A DNA stretch of 64,000 bases from Variovorax sp. WS11 (GCF_010499245.1 NZ_JAAGOW010000002.1:1035635-1099634), one strand, 5' to 3'; numbered from the stretch's first letter, positions 32,479-41,970 are shown. Program-made: numbers and translations. The notes: generated by a model not told the origin, from the letters alone.

Positions 32479-33018
32479 TCAGCCGTGCTTGTCGACCAGC
32501 CGCACCACCGTGTTCCAGGCCCGCGTGCTCGCCGGCGTCCCCAGCAGTTTTTCCAGGAAGGCATTGGGGCTGCCCGGTGTGTTGCCGACCACGCGGGACG
32601 CGCTGAAGACCTCGCCTTCGGTGGCGCTCAGCAACACGACGTCGTCGCGCTTCGAGACCAGCGGCAGCGCGGGCAGTGCCGGATGCTTCGCGTCCAGGAA
32701 GGTGATGCAGACCTCGTAGACGCTGTCGCGATCCACGCGCGCAAAGGGGTCGAGAGCGACCAGCTCCGCCAGCTGCTCGACGCTGCGCAGGAAGCCCGGC
32801 TCGCGCAGGCCGCATTCGGCAGCCATCGTCTGCGAGGCCTGGGCCAGCACCTTGCGCGCCAGGGTCTTGGTGCGCGCCTCGAAGACCAGCGTGCCGTTGG
32901 TCAGCAAGGAGGCGGCCGACTCGGCGCCGGCCGCCAGGAAGGCCGCTTCGAACTGCGCCCGAGTGGGGCAGCGCGGTCGGCCCAGGTTGAGGTTGCGGAA
33001 GAAGACCGCGTGCTTCAT
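32479..33018 (-). CDS. DUF1697 protein
   Basis: This 179-residue protein belongs to DUF1697, recognised from the opening MKHAVFFRNLNLGRPRCPTRAQFEAAF, the middle LLTNGTLVFEARTKTLA and the end of the domain PNAFLEKLLGTPASTRAWNTVVRL. The function is unknown. It overlaps nothing, lies 10 bp from yceH and converges with the CysB-type gene at its other end. No special residues stand out. Confidence 0.85.
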   Translation of the reverse strand: MKHAVFFRNLNLGRPRCPTRAQFEAAFLAAGAESAASLLTNGTLVFEARTKTLARKVLAQASQTMAAECGLREPGFLRSVEQLAELVALDPFARVDRDSVYEVCITFLDAKHPALPALPLVSKRDDVVLLSATEGEVFSASRVVGNTPGSPNAFLEKLLGTPASTRAWNTVVRLVDKHG

Positions 33019-33028
33019 GCGCGGGGCT

Positions 33029-33706
33029 TCAGGCCTGGTCCGCGATGCCCAGCTCCGAACAGATACGGGCAGTCAGCGTCTTGAGGGCCGCGACCTCGGC
33101 CTCGAGCCGGGCGACGTTGAGCTTCAGGGCCGCCACCTCGCCGAGCGACGCATCGCCGCCGCGGCCCGCCGGCGCTGCCGCCCCCTCCAGCATCTGCTCC
33201 GACGGCGGGCCGGAGAGCAGCTGCATCCAGCGGTTCTCGCGCGCCCCCGGCAGCCGACCCAGCTTCACGACCAGCGCGCCGGCCGGCCGCTCGGCCAGCT
33301 CGTCCAGGAAGGCCTCGACCGAGGAGATGTCGGCGAAGTTGTGCATGCGCTCGGTGGCGATGCGCAGCTCGCCGGCGGTCTGCGGGCCGCGCAGCATCAG
33401 CACCGTGAGCAGGATGGTGGACTGGGAGGGCACGCGCAGCACGCGCTCGACGTTGTGCTCGTAGCGCGAGACGCGCCCGCCGCTCGACTCCATGACCAGG
33501 CTGTAGCCCTTGAGGCTGTCCAGCGCAGCCTGGGCATCGGTCTCGGACAGCTCCATCAGCGGGTTGCGGCTGGTCTTCTGGTTGCAGCCGGCCACCAGGG
33601 TGTTGAGCGTCAGCGGGTAGCTGTCGGGCACGGTGCGCTGTTTCTCGGCGAGCACGCCGAGCACGCGGGTTTCGATGGCGGACAGGATCGGCAGGGCGGA
33701 GGTCAT
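33029..33706 (-). CDS. YceH-family (DUF480) winged-helix protein
   Basis: This 225-residue protein matches the YceH/DUF480 family: IETRVLGVLAEKQRTVPDSYPLTLNTLVAGCNQKTSRNP at the N-terminus, LRGPQTAGELRIATERMHNFAD in the middle and GRLPGARENRWMQLLSG after it. Two winged-helix domains are expected (about residues 5-90 and 95-170), then a coiled coil with heptad leucines near residues 190-215. The role is not known, possibly DNA binding. GGAGG lies just upstream of the ATG. It is divergent from metG. Confidence 0.88.
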   Translation of the reverse strand: MTSALPILSAIETRVLGVLAEKQRTVPDSYPLTLNTLVAGCNQKTSRNPLMELSETDAQAALDSLKGYSLVMESSGGRVSRYEHNVERVLRVPSQSTILLTVLMLRGPQTAGELRIATERMHNFADISSVEAFLDELAERPAGALVVKLGRLPGARENRWMQLLSGPPSEQMLEGAAAPAGRGGDASLGEVAALKLNVARLEAEVAALKTLTARICSELGIADQA

Positions 33707-33819
33707 GGCAGCGATTCGAAAGGGAGGCCAAAGTGTAAGCGCCGGGCGCCGCCTAAAATGCCCCTCCCGCCGGCCGCACGGCCGCGGCTTTCGTCCGTTC
33801 CCCCAGAAAGCGCCCCTCG

Positions 33820-35898
33820 ATGTCCCAGCGCAAGCTCTTCGTCACCACCGCCCTGCCGTATGCCAACGGCAAGTTCCACGTCGGCCACATCATGGAATAC
33901 ATCCAGGCCGACATCTGGGTGCGGTTCCAGCGCATGCAGGGCCACATGGTGCATTTCGTGGGGGCCGACGACGCGCACGGCGCGCCGATCATGATCGCGG
34001 CCGAGAAGGCCGGCAAGACGCCGCAAGCGTTCGTCGGCGAGATCGCGGCCGGCCGCAAGGAATACCTCGACGGCTTCCACATCCGCTTCGACAACTGGCA
34101 CTCGACCGACAGCGCCGAGAACACCGAGCTGGCCCAGGGCATCTACAAGCGGCTCAAGGCGGGCGGCATGATCGCCACGCGCACCATCGAGCAGTTCTAC
34201 GACCCGGTCAAGGGCATGTTCCTGCCCGACCGCTACATCAAGGGCGAATGCCCGGTGTGCCACGCCAAGGACCAGTACGGCGACTCCTGCGAGGTGTGCA
34301 GCAGCGTGTACGCGCCCACCGAGCTGATCAGCCCCTACTCCACGTTGACGGGCGCGGCGCCCGAGCTGCGCAGCTCCGAGCACTTCTTCTTCAAGCTCTC
34401 CGGCCCGAAGGTGGTCGACTTCCTCAAGGGCTGGACGCAGGACGGCAAGCTGCAGCCCGAGATGGCGAAGAAGGCCAGCGAATGGTTCGAGGCCGGGATG
34501 GCCGACTGGGACATCTCGCGCGAGGCGCCGTACTTCGGCATCGAGATCCCCGACGCGCCGGGCAAGTACTTCTACGTCTGGCTGGACGCGCCCATTGGGT
34601 ACCTCGCCAGCCTGAAGAACCATTTCGACAAGGGCCAGGCCGCGCAGCACTGGCACGCGCCGTCGCAGACCCGGCAAAGCTTCGACGAGTTCGTGGCCGA
34701 CCCCGCGGTGGAGCAGGTGCACTTCATCGGCAAGGACATCGTCTACTTCCACACGCTGTTCTGGCCCGCGATGCTGCAGTTCAGCGAGCGCAAGACGCCC
34801 AGCCAGGTGAACGTGCACGGCTTCATCACCGTCTCGGGCGAGAAGATGAGCAAGAGCCGCGGCACCGGCATCGACCCGCTCAAGTACCTCTCGATCGGCA
34901 TGAACCCCGAGTGGCTGCGCTACTACATCGCCGCCAAGCTCAATGCCAAGGTGGAGGACGTCGACTTCAACCCCGACGACTTCATTGCCCGCGTGAACGC
35001 CGACCTGATCGGCAAGTACATCAACATCGCGAGCCGCGCGGCCGGCTTCATCGCCAAGCGCTTCGGCGGCAAGCTGGGCATCGTGAGCACCGATGGCGCG
35101 GCGCTGCTGGCGACGCTGCAGGAAGCCGCACGGCCGCTGGCCGCGCTGTACGACGGGCGCGACTTCGCGCGTGCCCTGCGCGAGATCATGGCGCTGGCCG
35201 ACAAGGTCAACGAGTACGTGGACCAGAACAAGCCCTGGGAACTCGCCAAGCAGGCCGGCATGGAGGCGCGCCTGCACGATGTGTGCACCACCTGCATCGA
35301 GGCCTTTCGCTTGATGACCGTCTACTTGAAGCCGGTGCTGCCCGCGCTGGCGGCGCAGGTCGAGGGCTTCCTGCGCAGCGAGCCGCTGGTGTTCGCCGAT
35401 GCGGCGCGGCTGCTCGGAGAAGGCCATGCGATCGCCGAGTACAGGCACCTGATGCAGCGCGTCGATGTCAAGCAGATCGACCAGCTGTTCGAACCGCCGG
35501 AGCCCGCACCCGAAGCCGCCGCTGCCACCGCCCTTCCGGGCGGCGAGGGCATCGCTCCCACCATCACCATCGACGACTTCGCCAAGATCGACCTGCGCAT
35601 CGCGCAAATCGTGGCCTGCCAGAAGGTCGAGGGCTCCACCAAGCTGCTGCACCTGACGCTCGATGCCGGCGAGGGCCGCACGCGCAACGTCTTCTCCGGC
35701 ATCGCCTCGGCCTATGAGCCCGAGCAGCTGGTGGGCAAGCTCACCGTGCTGGTCGCCAACCTCGCGCCGCGGAAGATGAAGTTCGGCGTTTCCGAAGGCA
35801 TGGTGCTGGCCGCCAGCCATGCCGACGAGAAAGCCGAGCCCGGCATCTACGTGCTCGAGCCCGGGCCTGGCGCCAAGGCCGGGATGCGGGTACGCTGA
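33820..35898 (+). CDS. metG: Methionyl-tRNA synthetase
   Basis: MetG charges tRNA-Met. The 692-residue protein has the HIGH-like motif FHVGH at residues 19-23, a zinc knuckle with CPVCHAKDQYGDSCEVC (about residues 145-161), the KMSKS loop GEKMSKSRG near residue 340, an anticodon-binding helical domain, and a C-terminal EMAPII/Trbp111-like tRNA-binding domain (from about residue 585, DFAKIDLRIAQIVACQKVEG) used for dimerisation. It is the long MetG form. It is encoded divergently from yceH. Confidence 0.97.
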   Translation: MSQRKLFVTTALPYANGKFHVGHIMEYIQADIWVRFQRMQGHMVHFVGADDAHGAPIMIAAEKAGKTPQAFVGEIAAGRKEYLDGFHIRFDNWHSTDSAENTELAQGIYKRLKAGGMIATRTIEQFYDPVKGMFLPDRYIKGECPVCHAKDQYGDSCEVCSSVYAPTELISPYSTLTGAAPELRSSEHFFFKLSGPKVVDFLKGWTQDGKLQPEMAKKASEWFEAGMADWDISREAPYFGIEIPDAPGKYFYVWLDAPIGYLASLKNHFDKGQAAQHWHAPSQTRQSFDEFVADPAVEQVHFIGKDIVYFHTLFWPAMLQFSERKTPSQVNVHGFITVSGEKMSKSRGTGIDPLKYLSIGMNPEWLRYYIAAKLNAKVEDVDFNPDDFIARVNADLIGKYINIASRAAGFIAKRFGGKLGIVSTDGAALLATLQEAARPLAALYDGRDFARALREIMALADKVNEYVDQNKPWELAKQAGMEARLHDVCTTCIEAFRLMTVYLKPVLPALAAQVEGFLRSEPLVFADAARLLGEGHAIAEYRHLMQRVDVKQIDQLFEPPEPAPEAAAATALPGGEGIAPTITIDDFAKIDLRIAQIVACQKVEGSTKLLHLTLDAGEGRTRNVFSGIASAYEPEQLVGKLTVLVANLAPRKMKFGVSEGMVLAASHADEKAEPGIYVLEPGPGAKAGMRVR

Positions 35899-35925
35899 CG
35901 CGCCGCCACTATTCGGGATCCATCG

Positions 35926-36135
35926 ATGATGAAACGCACCGCCCTGGCCGTTCTCGTTCTCGCCCTCGCCCTCCCGATGGGCGGCTGCGCCGTGGTCACG
36001 GTCGCCGGCACCGCGGTGAGCGTCACCGCCGGTGCCGTGGGCCTGGCGGCCGATGCGGCGATCGGCACCGCGCGCATCACCGGCAAAGCGGTGGGCGCCG
36101 CGGCCGATGCGGTGCTGCCCGGCAACGACGAATGA
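35926..36135 (+). CDS. Small lipoprotein, NF038104-like family
   Basis: This 69-residue lipoprotein has a signal peptide ending in LPMGGC (Cys21) and a mature part rich in Ala, Gly, Val and Thr (VVTVAGTAVSVTAGAVGLAAD), a pattern that fits the NF038104 small-lipoprotein family. A start one codon later is also possible (MMK or MKR). It follows metG by 27 bp and precedes the SulP gene by 47 bp. The function is unknown. Confidence 0.75.
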   Translation: MMKRTALAVLVLALALPMGGCAVVTVAGTAVSVTAGAVGLAADAAIGTARITGKAVGAAADAVLPGNDE

Positions 36136-36182
36136 TGGGTGGCCGGTAACAGGCCACTTGAACGGGCGTCCACAATAGCGCC

Positions 36183-37856
36183 ATGAGTTCGCCCCTGCCG
36201 ATCGCACGCTTCCGCCCCCGATTGATCGACGCGCTGGCAGGCTACGACAGGCAGCGCTTTCTCAAGGACCTCGGCGCCGGCGTCACGGTGGGCATCGTGG
36301 CGCTGCCGCTGGCGATGGCCTTCGCGATCGCCTCCGGGCTCAAGCCCGAGGCCGGCATCTGGACCGCGATCATCGCCGGCTTCCTGATCTCCGCCCTGGG
36401 CGGCTCCGCGGTGCAGATCGGCGGGCCGGCCGGCGCCTTCATCGTGATCGTCTACGGCATCGTGGAGCGCTACGGCGTGGCCAACCTGCTGATCGCCACC
36501 GCCTGCGCCGGCCTCCTGCTGTTCCTGATGGGGCTGTTCCGGCTCGGCACCCTGGTGCGCTATGTGCCGGTGTCGATCGTGATCGGCTTCACCAACGGTA
36601 TCGCCATGCTGATCCTGATCTCCCAGATCAAGGACTGGCTGGGCCTGGCGATTCCGAAGATGCCGGCCGACATGTTCTCGCAGCTGCACACGCTGGCCAT
36701 CCACCTCGACACCTTCAACCCCTATGCCTTCGGCCTCGGCCTGGCCTGCCTCGCCGGCCTGTTCGTGTGGCCCACGCTGCTGCACGACAAGACGCGCTTC
36801 GGCTACGCGGTGCACCTGGTGCTGGGCCGCATGGCTGAGCTGCGCGCGGTGCGCGCCGGCTCCCGCGTGCCGGGGCCGATCGTCGCGCTGGTCACGCTCA
36901 CGCTGGTGTCCTGGGGCTTCAGCCTGCCGGTGGAAACCATCGGCACGCGCTTCGGCGGCATTCCCGAAGGCGTGGCGAGCTTTGCCCTGCCCGAGTTCTC
37001 GTGGGAGACGGTGAAGCAGCTGGTGACGCCCACCCTCACCATCGCGCTGCTCGGCGCGATCGAGTCGCTGCTGTGCGCGCGCGTGGCCGACCAGGCCAGC
37101 GGCCAGCCGCGCCACGATCCGAACCAGGAGCTGATGGCGCAGGGCGTCGCCAACCTGGTCACGCCTTTCTTCGGCGGCATGCCGGCGACCGGCACCATCG
37201 CGCGCACCGTGACCAATGTGCGCGCCGGCGGGAGCACGCCGGTCGCGGGCATGGTGCACGCCGTCACGCTGCTGGTGGTGGTGCTGCTGGCCGCACCGCT
37301 CGCGCAGCATGTGCCGCTGGCGGTGCTGGCCGGCATCCTGGTCTTCGTGGGCTGGAACATGGGCGAGTGGCGCGAGTTCTCGCCCTACATGCTGCGCCGC
37401 TTCAGCCGGCACTACCGGCTGCTGATGCTGGGCACCTTCTTCCTCACGGTGGTCTTCGACCTCACGGTGGCGGTGCAGGCGGGCATCGTGCTGGCCTGTG
37501 CGCTGTTCGTGCGCCGCATGAGCCAGCTCTTCAGCATCGAGATGGTCTCGCTGCAGCCGCCGGTGCTGACCTTCAAGCTCTACGGCGCCCTCTTCTTCGG
37601 CGCCGCCGCCAAGCTGGACCCGACGATGCAGGCCATCGAGCGGGCGCCGCGCGGCATGACGGTGGTGCTCGATGCGATGCACCTGATCTCGCTCGACGCC
37701 ACCGGGCTGGACGCCCTGCGCCAGGTGCACAGGGCGGTGCTGGCGCGTGGCGGCGTGCTGCGCTTCGAGTCGGTGCAGGCGCAGCCGCTCGAGGTGATGG
37801 AGCGCTCGGGCTTCGTGGAAGAGCTGCGGACGGGCGCGCCCGCAGCGGCCGATTAG
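36183..37856 (+). CDS. SulP-family anion transporter with STAS domain
   Basis: This 557-residue inner-membrane permease has the SulP signature region GVTVGIVALPLAMAFAIASGLKPEAG (residues 30-55), about ten to twelve hydrophobic helices to about residue 430, and a C-terminal STAS domain (about 440-550) with LDAMHLISLDATGLDAL. SulP proteins carry sulfate, bicarbonate or dicarboxylates; the substrate cannot be fixed here, though sulfate would suit the sulfur genes nearby. Its stop overlaps that of the convergent BamE-like gene. Confidence 0.93.
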   Translation: MSSPLPIARFRPRLIDALAGYDRQRFLKDLGAGVTVGIVALPLAMAFAIASGLKPEAGIWTAIIAGFLISALGGSAVQIGGPAGAFIVIVYGIVERYGVANLLIATACAGLLLFLMGLFRLGTLVRYVPVSIVIGFTNGIAMLILISQIKDWLGLAIPKMPADMFSQLHTLAIHLDTFNPYAFGLGLACLAGLFVWPTLLHDKTRFGYAVHLVLGRMAELRAVRAGSRVPGPIVALVTLTLVSWGFSLPVETIGTRFGGIPEGVASFALPEFSWETVKQLVTPTLTIALLGAIESLLCARVADQASGQPRHDPNQELMAQGVANLVTPFFGGMPATGTIARTVTNVRAGGSTPVAGMVHAVTLLVVVLLAAPLAQHVPLAVLAGILVFVGWNMGEWREFSPYMLRRFSRHYRLLMLGTFFLTVVFDLTVAVQAGIVLACALFVRRMSQLFSIEMVSLQPPVLTFKLYGALFFGAAAKLDPTMQAIERAPRGMTVVLDAMHLISLDATGLDALRQVHRAVLARGGVLRFESVQAQPLEVMERSGFVEELRTGAPAAAD

Positions 37857-38362
37857 TTGGCGTTCGCCTCGGTGCTGCGATCGGGCGAGGAGCCCGCGCT
37901 CACCACCCGCTGGTCGTCGTTCAACGTGGCGATGAACACCATCGGCGAGTTCGGCGGCTGCACCCAGCGCCATTCCCAGGCGGTCTCGTTCTTGAGCGGA
38001 TAGGGCGTGCGCCGCGCCGGCTTGCCCAGCAGCTTGCGCAGGTCTTCCATCGCCATGCCGGGGCGCACCCGGGCGAAGTTCTCGGGTGTGAGCACCTGGC
38101 GCAGTGCCGCCATCTTGCCGTCGGGCCCGATGGTGATCATGTAGTTCTTCTGGCCCTGCGGCTGGCGGTTGTATTCGAAGACGCGGCCGGCGGGCGAGTC
38201 CCAGATGTTCTCGGGCTCGCCGAAGCGCGCGCGCACGTGGGCTTCGGTCGAGACGCCCTCTTCCAGCTCGCTGATGCGCTTCGGGTCGCAGCCCGCCAGC
38301 CAGAGCCCGGCGGCCAGCAAGGCGGCCACCGCGACTCTGCGCGCGATTCGTCGTTGCACCAT
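37853..38362 (-). CDS. SmpA/BamE-domain outer-membrane lipoprotein
   Basis: This 169-residue lipoprotein has lipobox WLAGC (Cys25) and two SmpA/BamE-like repeats: ISELEEGVSTEAHVRARFGEPENIW at about 30-55 and FARVRPGMAMEDLRKLLGKPARR at about 95-118. BamE helps the Bam complex insert outer-membrane proteins, but this is longer than E. coli BamE (113) and may be a paralogue. It is convergent with the SulP gene and the two stops overlap by 2 bp (TAA 37853-37855 and TAG 37854-37856). Confidence 0.85.
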   Translation of the reverse strand: MVQRRIARRVAVAALLAAGLWLAGCDPKRISELEEGVSTEAHVRARFGEPENIWDSPAGRVFEYNRQPQGQKNYMITIGPDGKMAALRQVLTPENFARVRPGMAMEDLRKLLGKPARRTPYPLKNETAWEWRWVQPPNSPMVFIATLNDDQRVVSAGSSPDRSTEANAN

Positions 38363-38402
38363 TCGACCCCCTTCAATTCAAACAGGGGTCGAGTCTATGC
38401 GT

Positions 38403-39074
38403 TCAGTTTTGCGCAAAGCAGTACAACAAACCGCCACCGCCGGTCGATTTGAGCGCGTCCATGCTGCAGCCCCGGGTGGGATGCGAGGCGTTCCAGGACT
38501 TCATCGGCGGACTCTCGTTGAGCCCGATGCGATCGTGATGGCCCACGATGGCCGAGCCCTCGCCGCTCTTGGTCCAGTTGCCGCAGGTGTTGTCCTTGCC
38601 GTCGCTGATGGCGCGCCCGTCGTCCGTGGAGCCGGTCAGGATGTCGTGCAGGTTCACAGGGTCCCCGCGCCCGCTGATGATCGCGCCCTTCTCCGTCAGG
38701 GCGGTCTGCTTGTTGAGCTTGTTGTTGGCGCCGTGCAGGTCGTCGACGCCGCTGGCGATCTGCTCGCCCTTGGCATTGACCCAGGGACCCTTGCCGATGC
38801 GGTCGCGCGCGTTCACCGCGGGGCTTCCGGCCATGGCGCTGTCGCTGAGGTAGGCGCGCCAGGTGCGGCCGCCGGCCCCGGCGCTCGCGGCCAGGCTCTG
38901 GCAATAGCGGTCGGCGCCCGCCAGCCCGCCGAAATCGGCCCCCTTGCCGGGATTGGCGCTGGTCACGAAGAAGCTCATCTTGCTTTGCGGCGGGCTGCCC
39001 ATCATGCCGCTACAGGCCGCCAGCGCGATGGCCGCCGTGGTCGTCGAAACGAGGTACACCAATTTCCGGCGCAT
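38403..39074 (-). CDS. Lipoprotein with lectin/endostatin-like domain
   Basis: This 223-residue lipoprotein has signal and lipobox ALAAC (Cys21). The mature part carries MSFFVTSANPGKGADFGGLAGADRYCQSLA, GRTWRAYLSD, GPWVNAKGEQIASG and four cysteines, the pattern of the collagen-NC10/endostatin-like C-type lectin fold seen in bacterial exported proteins annotated as lectin. The ligand is unknown. The start is set at MRRKLV to give a normal signal peptide. It is divergent from the DUF3460 gene. Confidence 0.75.
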   Translation of the reverse strand: MRRKLVYLVSTTTAAIALAACSGMMGSPPQSKMSFFVTSANPGKGADFGGLAGADRYCQSLAASAGAGGRTWRAYLSDSAMAGSPAVNARDRIGKGPWVNAKGEQIASGVDDLHGANNKLNKQTALTEKGAIISGRGDPVNLHDILTGSTDDGRAISDGKDNTCGNWTKSGEGSAIVGHHDRIGLNESPPMKSWNASHPTRGCSMDALKSTGGGGLLYCFAQN

Positions 39075-39213
39075 GGGCTGTCTCCTTGGGGTTGTTGGAG
39101 CAGCCACGCTACCCCATGGCTCCGGCCTCAACAAGAAGGAATCCACCCGTGCCGGTCTTCGGGGATTCGGCCCCGGTAAAATTCGCCACCAAAGGTCCAA
39201 CGGTCCAAACGCC

Positions 39214-39420
39214 ATGTCCATCTTCGCCCGCCCCCACTACACCTCGGAAATCACCGGCTTCATCGAGGAGATGAAGCAGAAGAAGCCAACGCTCGAAGCC
39301 GAGCAGCGCTTCGGCCGCGCCCTGCTGTGGGACAAGCACCTCGACCGCAGCGCGCTCGAGGAGTACCGCGAAGCCCGGGTGCCGCAGCAGCCCTACGTCT
39401 ACCAGACGCGCGTCAAGTAA
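39214..39420 (+). CDS. DUF3460 small protein
   Basis: This 68-residue protein (MSIFARPHYTSEITGFIEEM and PYVYQTRVK at the end) matches the DUF3460 family found before scpA in Burkholderiales. Its TAA is followed directly by the GTG of scpA (39421), so the two are co-transcribed and perhaps coupled. No function is known. Confidence 0.85.
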   Translation: MSIFARPHYTSEITGFIEEMKQKKPTLEAEQRFGRALLWDKHLDRSALEEYREARVPQQPYVYQTRVK

Positions 39421-40326
39421 GTGCCCATCCGGCCCGTTGCAACCCACCGGGATGCGAGCGCGAGCGAGGAAGCCAGCTCCGCCGGGCCCGAGATCGTCGT
39501 GGACGAGGACGCCCGGCCGATCGCCCCCATGCCCGAGGTGATCGACCAGGTCGCGCTGGCCCGGCTCTACGGCGAGCCGCTGTTCGCGCTGCCGAACGAC
39601 CTCTACATCCCGCCCGAGGCGCTGCAGGTTTTTCTCGAGGCCTTCGAAGGGCCGCTGGACCTGCTGCTCTACCTGATCCGCAAGCAAAACTTCAACATCC
39701 TCGACATCCCGATGGCGGGGCTGACGCGCCAGTACCTGGCCTATGTCGACCAGGTGCGCCGGACCAACCTCGAGCTGGCGGCCGAGTACCTGCTGATGGC
39801 GGCGATGCTGATCGAGATCAAGTCGCGCATGCTCCTGCCGCCCAAGAAGACGGCCGAGGGCGAGGAGGTCGAGGACCCGCGCGCCGAGCTGGTGCGCCGC
39901 CTGCTCGAATACGAACAGGCCAAGCTGCAGGCCGCCTCGCTCAGCGCCATGCCGCAGGCCGGGCGCGATTTCTGGAAGGCGCAGGTCTACATCGAGCAAT
40001 CGCTCAAGCCGCGCTTTCCCGACGTGAACGTGGTCGACCTGCGCGACGCCTGGGCCGACATCCTGCGCCGCGCCAAGCTCGTGCAGCACCACAAGATCTC
40101 GCGCGAGGAGCTCAGCGTGCGCGAGCACATGAGCATCGTGCTGCGCCACCTGCAGGGCCGGCAGTTCGTCGAGTTCGAGAAGCTGTTCGACGTCAGCCGC
40201 GGCACGCCGGTGTTGATCGTCACCTTCATCGCGATGCTCGAGCTGGCGAAAGAGACGCTGATCGACATCACGCAGGCCGAGGCCTTCGCGCCCATCTACG
40301 TCCGGCTGGCCTACGCGCCGGCCTGA
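39421..40326 (+). CDS. scpA: ScpA, chromosome segregation and condensation protein A
   Basis: ScpA is the kleisin subunit of the bacterial condensin SMC-ScpAB. The 301-residue protein has FEGPLDLLLYLIRKQNFNILDIPMAGLTRQYL at about residues 75-105, AAEYLLMAAMLIEIKSRMLLP following, and a C-terminal winged helix ending IVTFIAMLELAKETLIDI. Start is GTG directly after the DUF3460 stop with no intergenic base. scpB is not beside it. Confidence 0.94.
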   Translation: MPIRPVATHRDASASEEASSAGPEIVVDEDARPIAPMPEVIDQVALARLYGEPLFALPNDLYIPPEALQVFLEAFEGPLDLLLYLIRKQNFNILDIPMAGLTRQYLAYVDQVRRTNLELAAEYLLMAAMLIEIKSRMLLPPKKTAEGEEVEDPRAELVRRLLEYEQAKLQAASLSAMPQAGRDFWKAQVYIEQSLKPRFPDVNVVDLRDAWADILRRAKLVQHHKISREELSVREHMSIVLRHLQGRQFVEFEKLFDVSRGTPVLIVTFIAMLELAKETLIDITQAEAFAPIYVRLAYAPA

Positions 40327-40348
40327 GTTCGCCACCTTCCCCTCTTCC

Positions 40349-41935
40349 ATGGCATCTCACGATTTCGACGTTCTCATCGTCGGCAGCGGGCTCGCCGGCC
40401 TCAGCGCCGCGCTGCACCTCGCGCCCACGCACCGCGTGGCGGTGATCACCAAGCGGGCGCTGGCCGACGGCGCCAGCCAGTGGGCGCAGGGCGGGATCGC
40501 CGCGGTGCTGGGCGAGGACGACAGCCTGCAGTCCCATGTCGACGACACCCTGGTCGCCGGTGCCGGACTCTGCGACCTGGCGGCCACCCGCTTCGTCGTG
40601 GAGCATGCGCCCGAGGCCATCGCCTGGCTGCGCGACCTGGGCGTGCCCTTCTCGCTGGAGAACGGCGAACTGCACCTGACGCGCGAGGGCGGCCACAGCC
40701 AGCGCCGCATCGCCCATGTCACCGATGCCACCGGCGCCGCGGTGCAGCGCACGCTGATCGATACGGTACGCCTCACGCCCAACGTCACGCTGTTCGAGCA
40801 GCACACGCTGGTGGACCTGATCACCGGCAGCAAGCTGGGCCTGAAGGACCCGGCCTGCCTGGGCCTCTATGCGCTGGACGAGGCGACCGACGAGGTGCTG
40901 ACCTTCCGCGCGCCCCACACGATCCTTGCCACCGGCGGCGCCGGCAAGGTCTACCTCTACACCACCAACCCCGACACGGCCACCGGCGACGGCATCGCCG
41001 CGGCCTGGCGCGCGGGCTGCCGGGTGGCGAACATGGAGTTCATCCAGTTCCATCCGACCTGCCTGTACCACCCGCATGCCAAGTCCTTCCTGATCAGCGA
41101 GGCGGTGCGGGGCGAAGGCGGCCTGCTCAAGCTGCCTGAATTGGCGGGGGGGACCCGCTTCATGCCCGCTCACGACGAGCGCGCCGAGCTCGCCCCGCGC
41201 GACGTGGTGGCGCGCGCCATCGACTTCGAGATGAAGAAGCACGGGCTCGATTGCGTGCACCTGGACATCTCGCACCAGAGCCCGGCCTTCCTGCACGAGC
41301 ATTTCCCCAACATCCTGGCGCGCTGCGCGGAGCTGGGCATCGACATCACGCGCGATCCGATCCCGGTGGTGCCGGCGGCACACTACACCTGCGGCGGCGT
41401 GCTCACCGACCTCGCGGGCCGCACCGACGTACCGGGCCTGCACGCCATCGGCGAGACCGCCTGCACCGGGCTGCACGGTGCCAACCGGCTGGCCAGCAAC
41501 TCGCTGCTGGAATGCATGGTGTTCGCGCGCGCCGCGGCGCAGGCGATCGCCGAAGCGCCGGTCCGTGCCGATGCCGCGCTGCCGGCGTGGGACGACAGCC
41601 GTGTCACCGACGCCGACGAGACCGTGGTCATCTCGCACAATTGGGACGAGCTGCGCCGCTTCATGTGGGACTACGTGGGCATCGTGCGCACCAACAAGCG
41701 GCTGGAGCGCGCGGCCCACCGCATCGCGCTGCTGGAGCGGGAGATCCAGGAGTTCTACGCCCATTTCCACGTCACGCGCGACCTGCTCGAGCTGCGCAAC
41801 CTGGTGCAGGTGGCCGAGCTCATCGTGCGTTCGGCGCAGGCGCGGCGCGAGAGCCGCGGGCTGCACTTCAGCCGCGACTATCCTTTGCTCGCCGCGCCCG
41901 CAGCGCCGACCATCCTGGTGCCGCCGGCAGCCTGA
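40349..41935 (+). CDS. nadB: L-aspartate oxidase
   Basis: NadB oxidises L-aspartate to iminoaspartate, the first step of NAD synthesis, feeding NadA. The 528-residue flavoprotein has FAD motif IVGSGLAGLSAALHLA at residues 10-25, TGGAGKVYLYTTNPDTATGDG, EFIQFHPT, AHYTCGGVLTD and GANRLASNSLLEC, all diagnostic of NadB. It is encoded 22 bp after scpA. nadA and nadC are in a separate opposite operon at 45.5-47.5 kb. Confidence 0.96.
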   Translation: MASHDFDVLIVGSGLAGLSAALHLAPTHRVAVITKRALADGASQWAQGGIAAVLGEDDSLQSHVDDTLVAGAGLCDLAATRFVVEHAPEAIAWLRDLGVPFSLENGELHLTREGGHSQRRIAHVTDATGAAVQRTLIDTVRLTPNVTLFEQHTLVDLITGSKLGLKDPACLGLYALDEATDEVLTFRAPHTILATGGAGKVYLYTTNPDTATGDGIAAAWRAGCRVANMEFIQFHPTCLYHPHAKSFLISEAVRGEGGLLKLPELAGGTRFMPAHDERAELAPRDVVARAIDFEMKKHGLDCVHLDISHQSPAFLHEHFPNILARCAELGIDITRDPIPVVPAAHYTCGGVLTDLAGRTDVPGLHAIGETACTGLHGANRLASNSLLECMVFARAAAQAIAEAPVRADAALPAWDDSRVTDADETVVISHNWDELRRFMWDYVGIVRTNKRLERAAHRIALLEREIQEFYAHFHVTRDLLELRNLVQVAELIVRSAQARRESRGLHFSRDYPLLAAPAAPTILVPPAA

Positions 41936-41970
41936 GCTGCGGGCCGCTTCGCAGGCAATCGGCGAAACCA

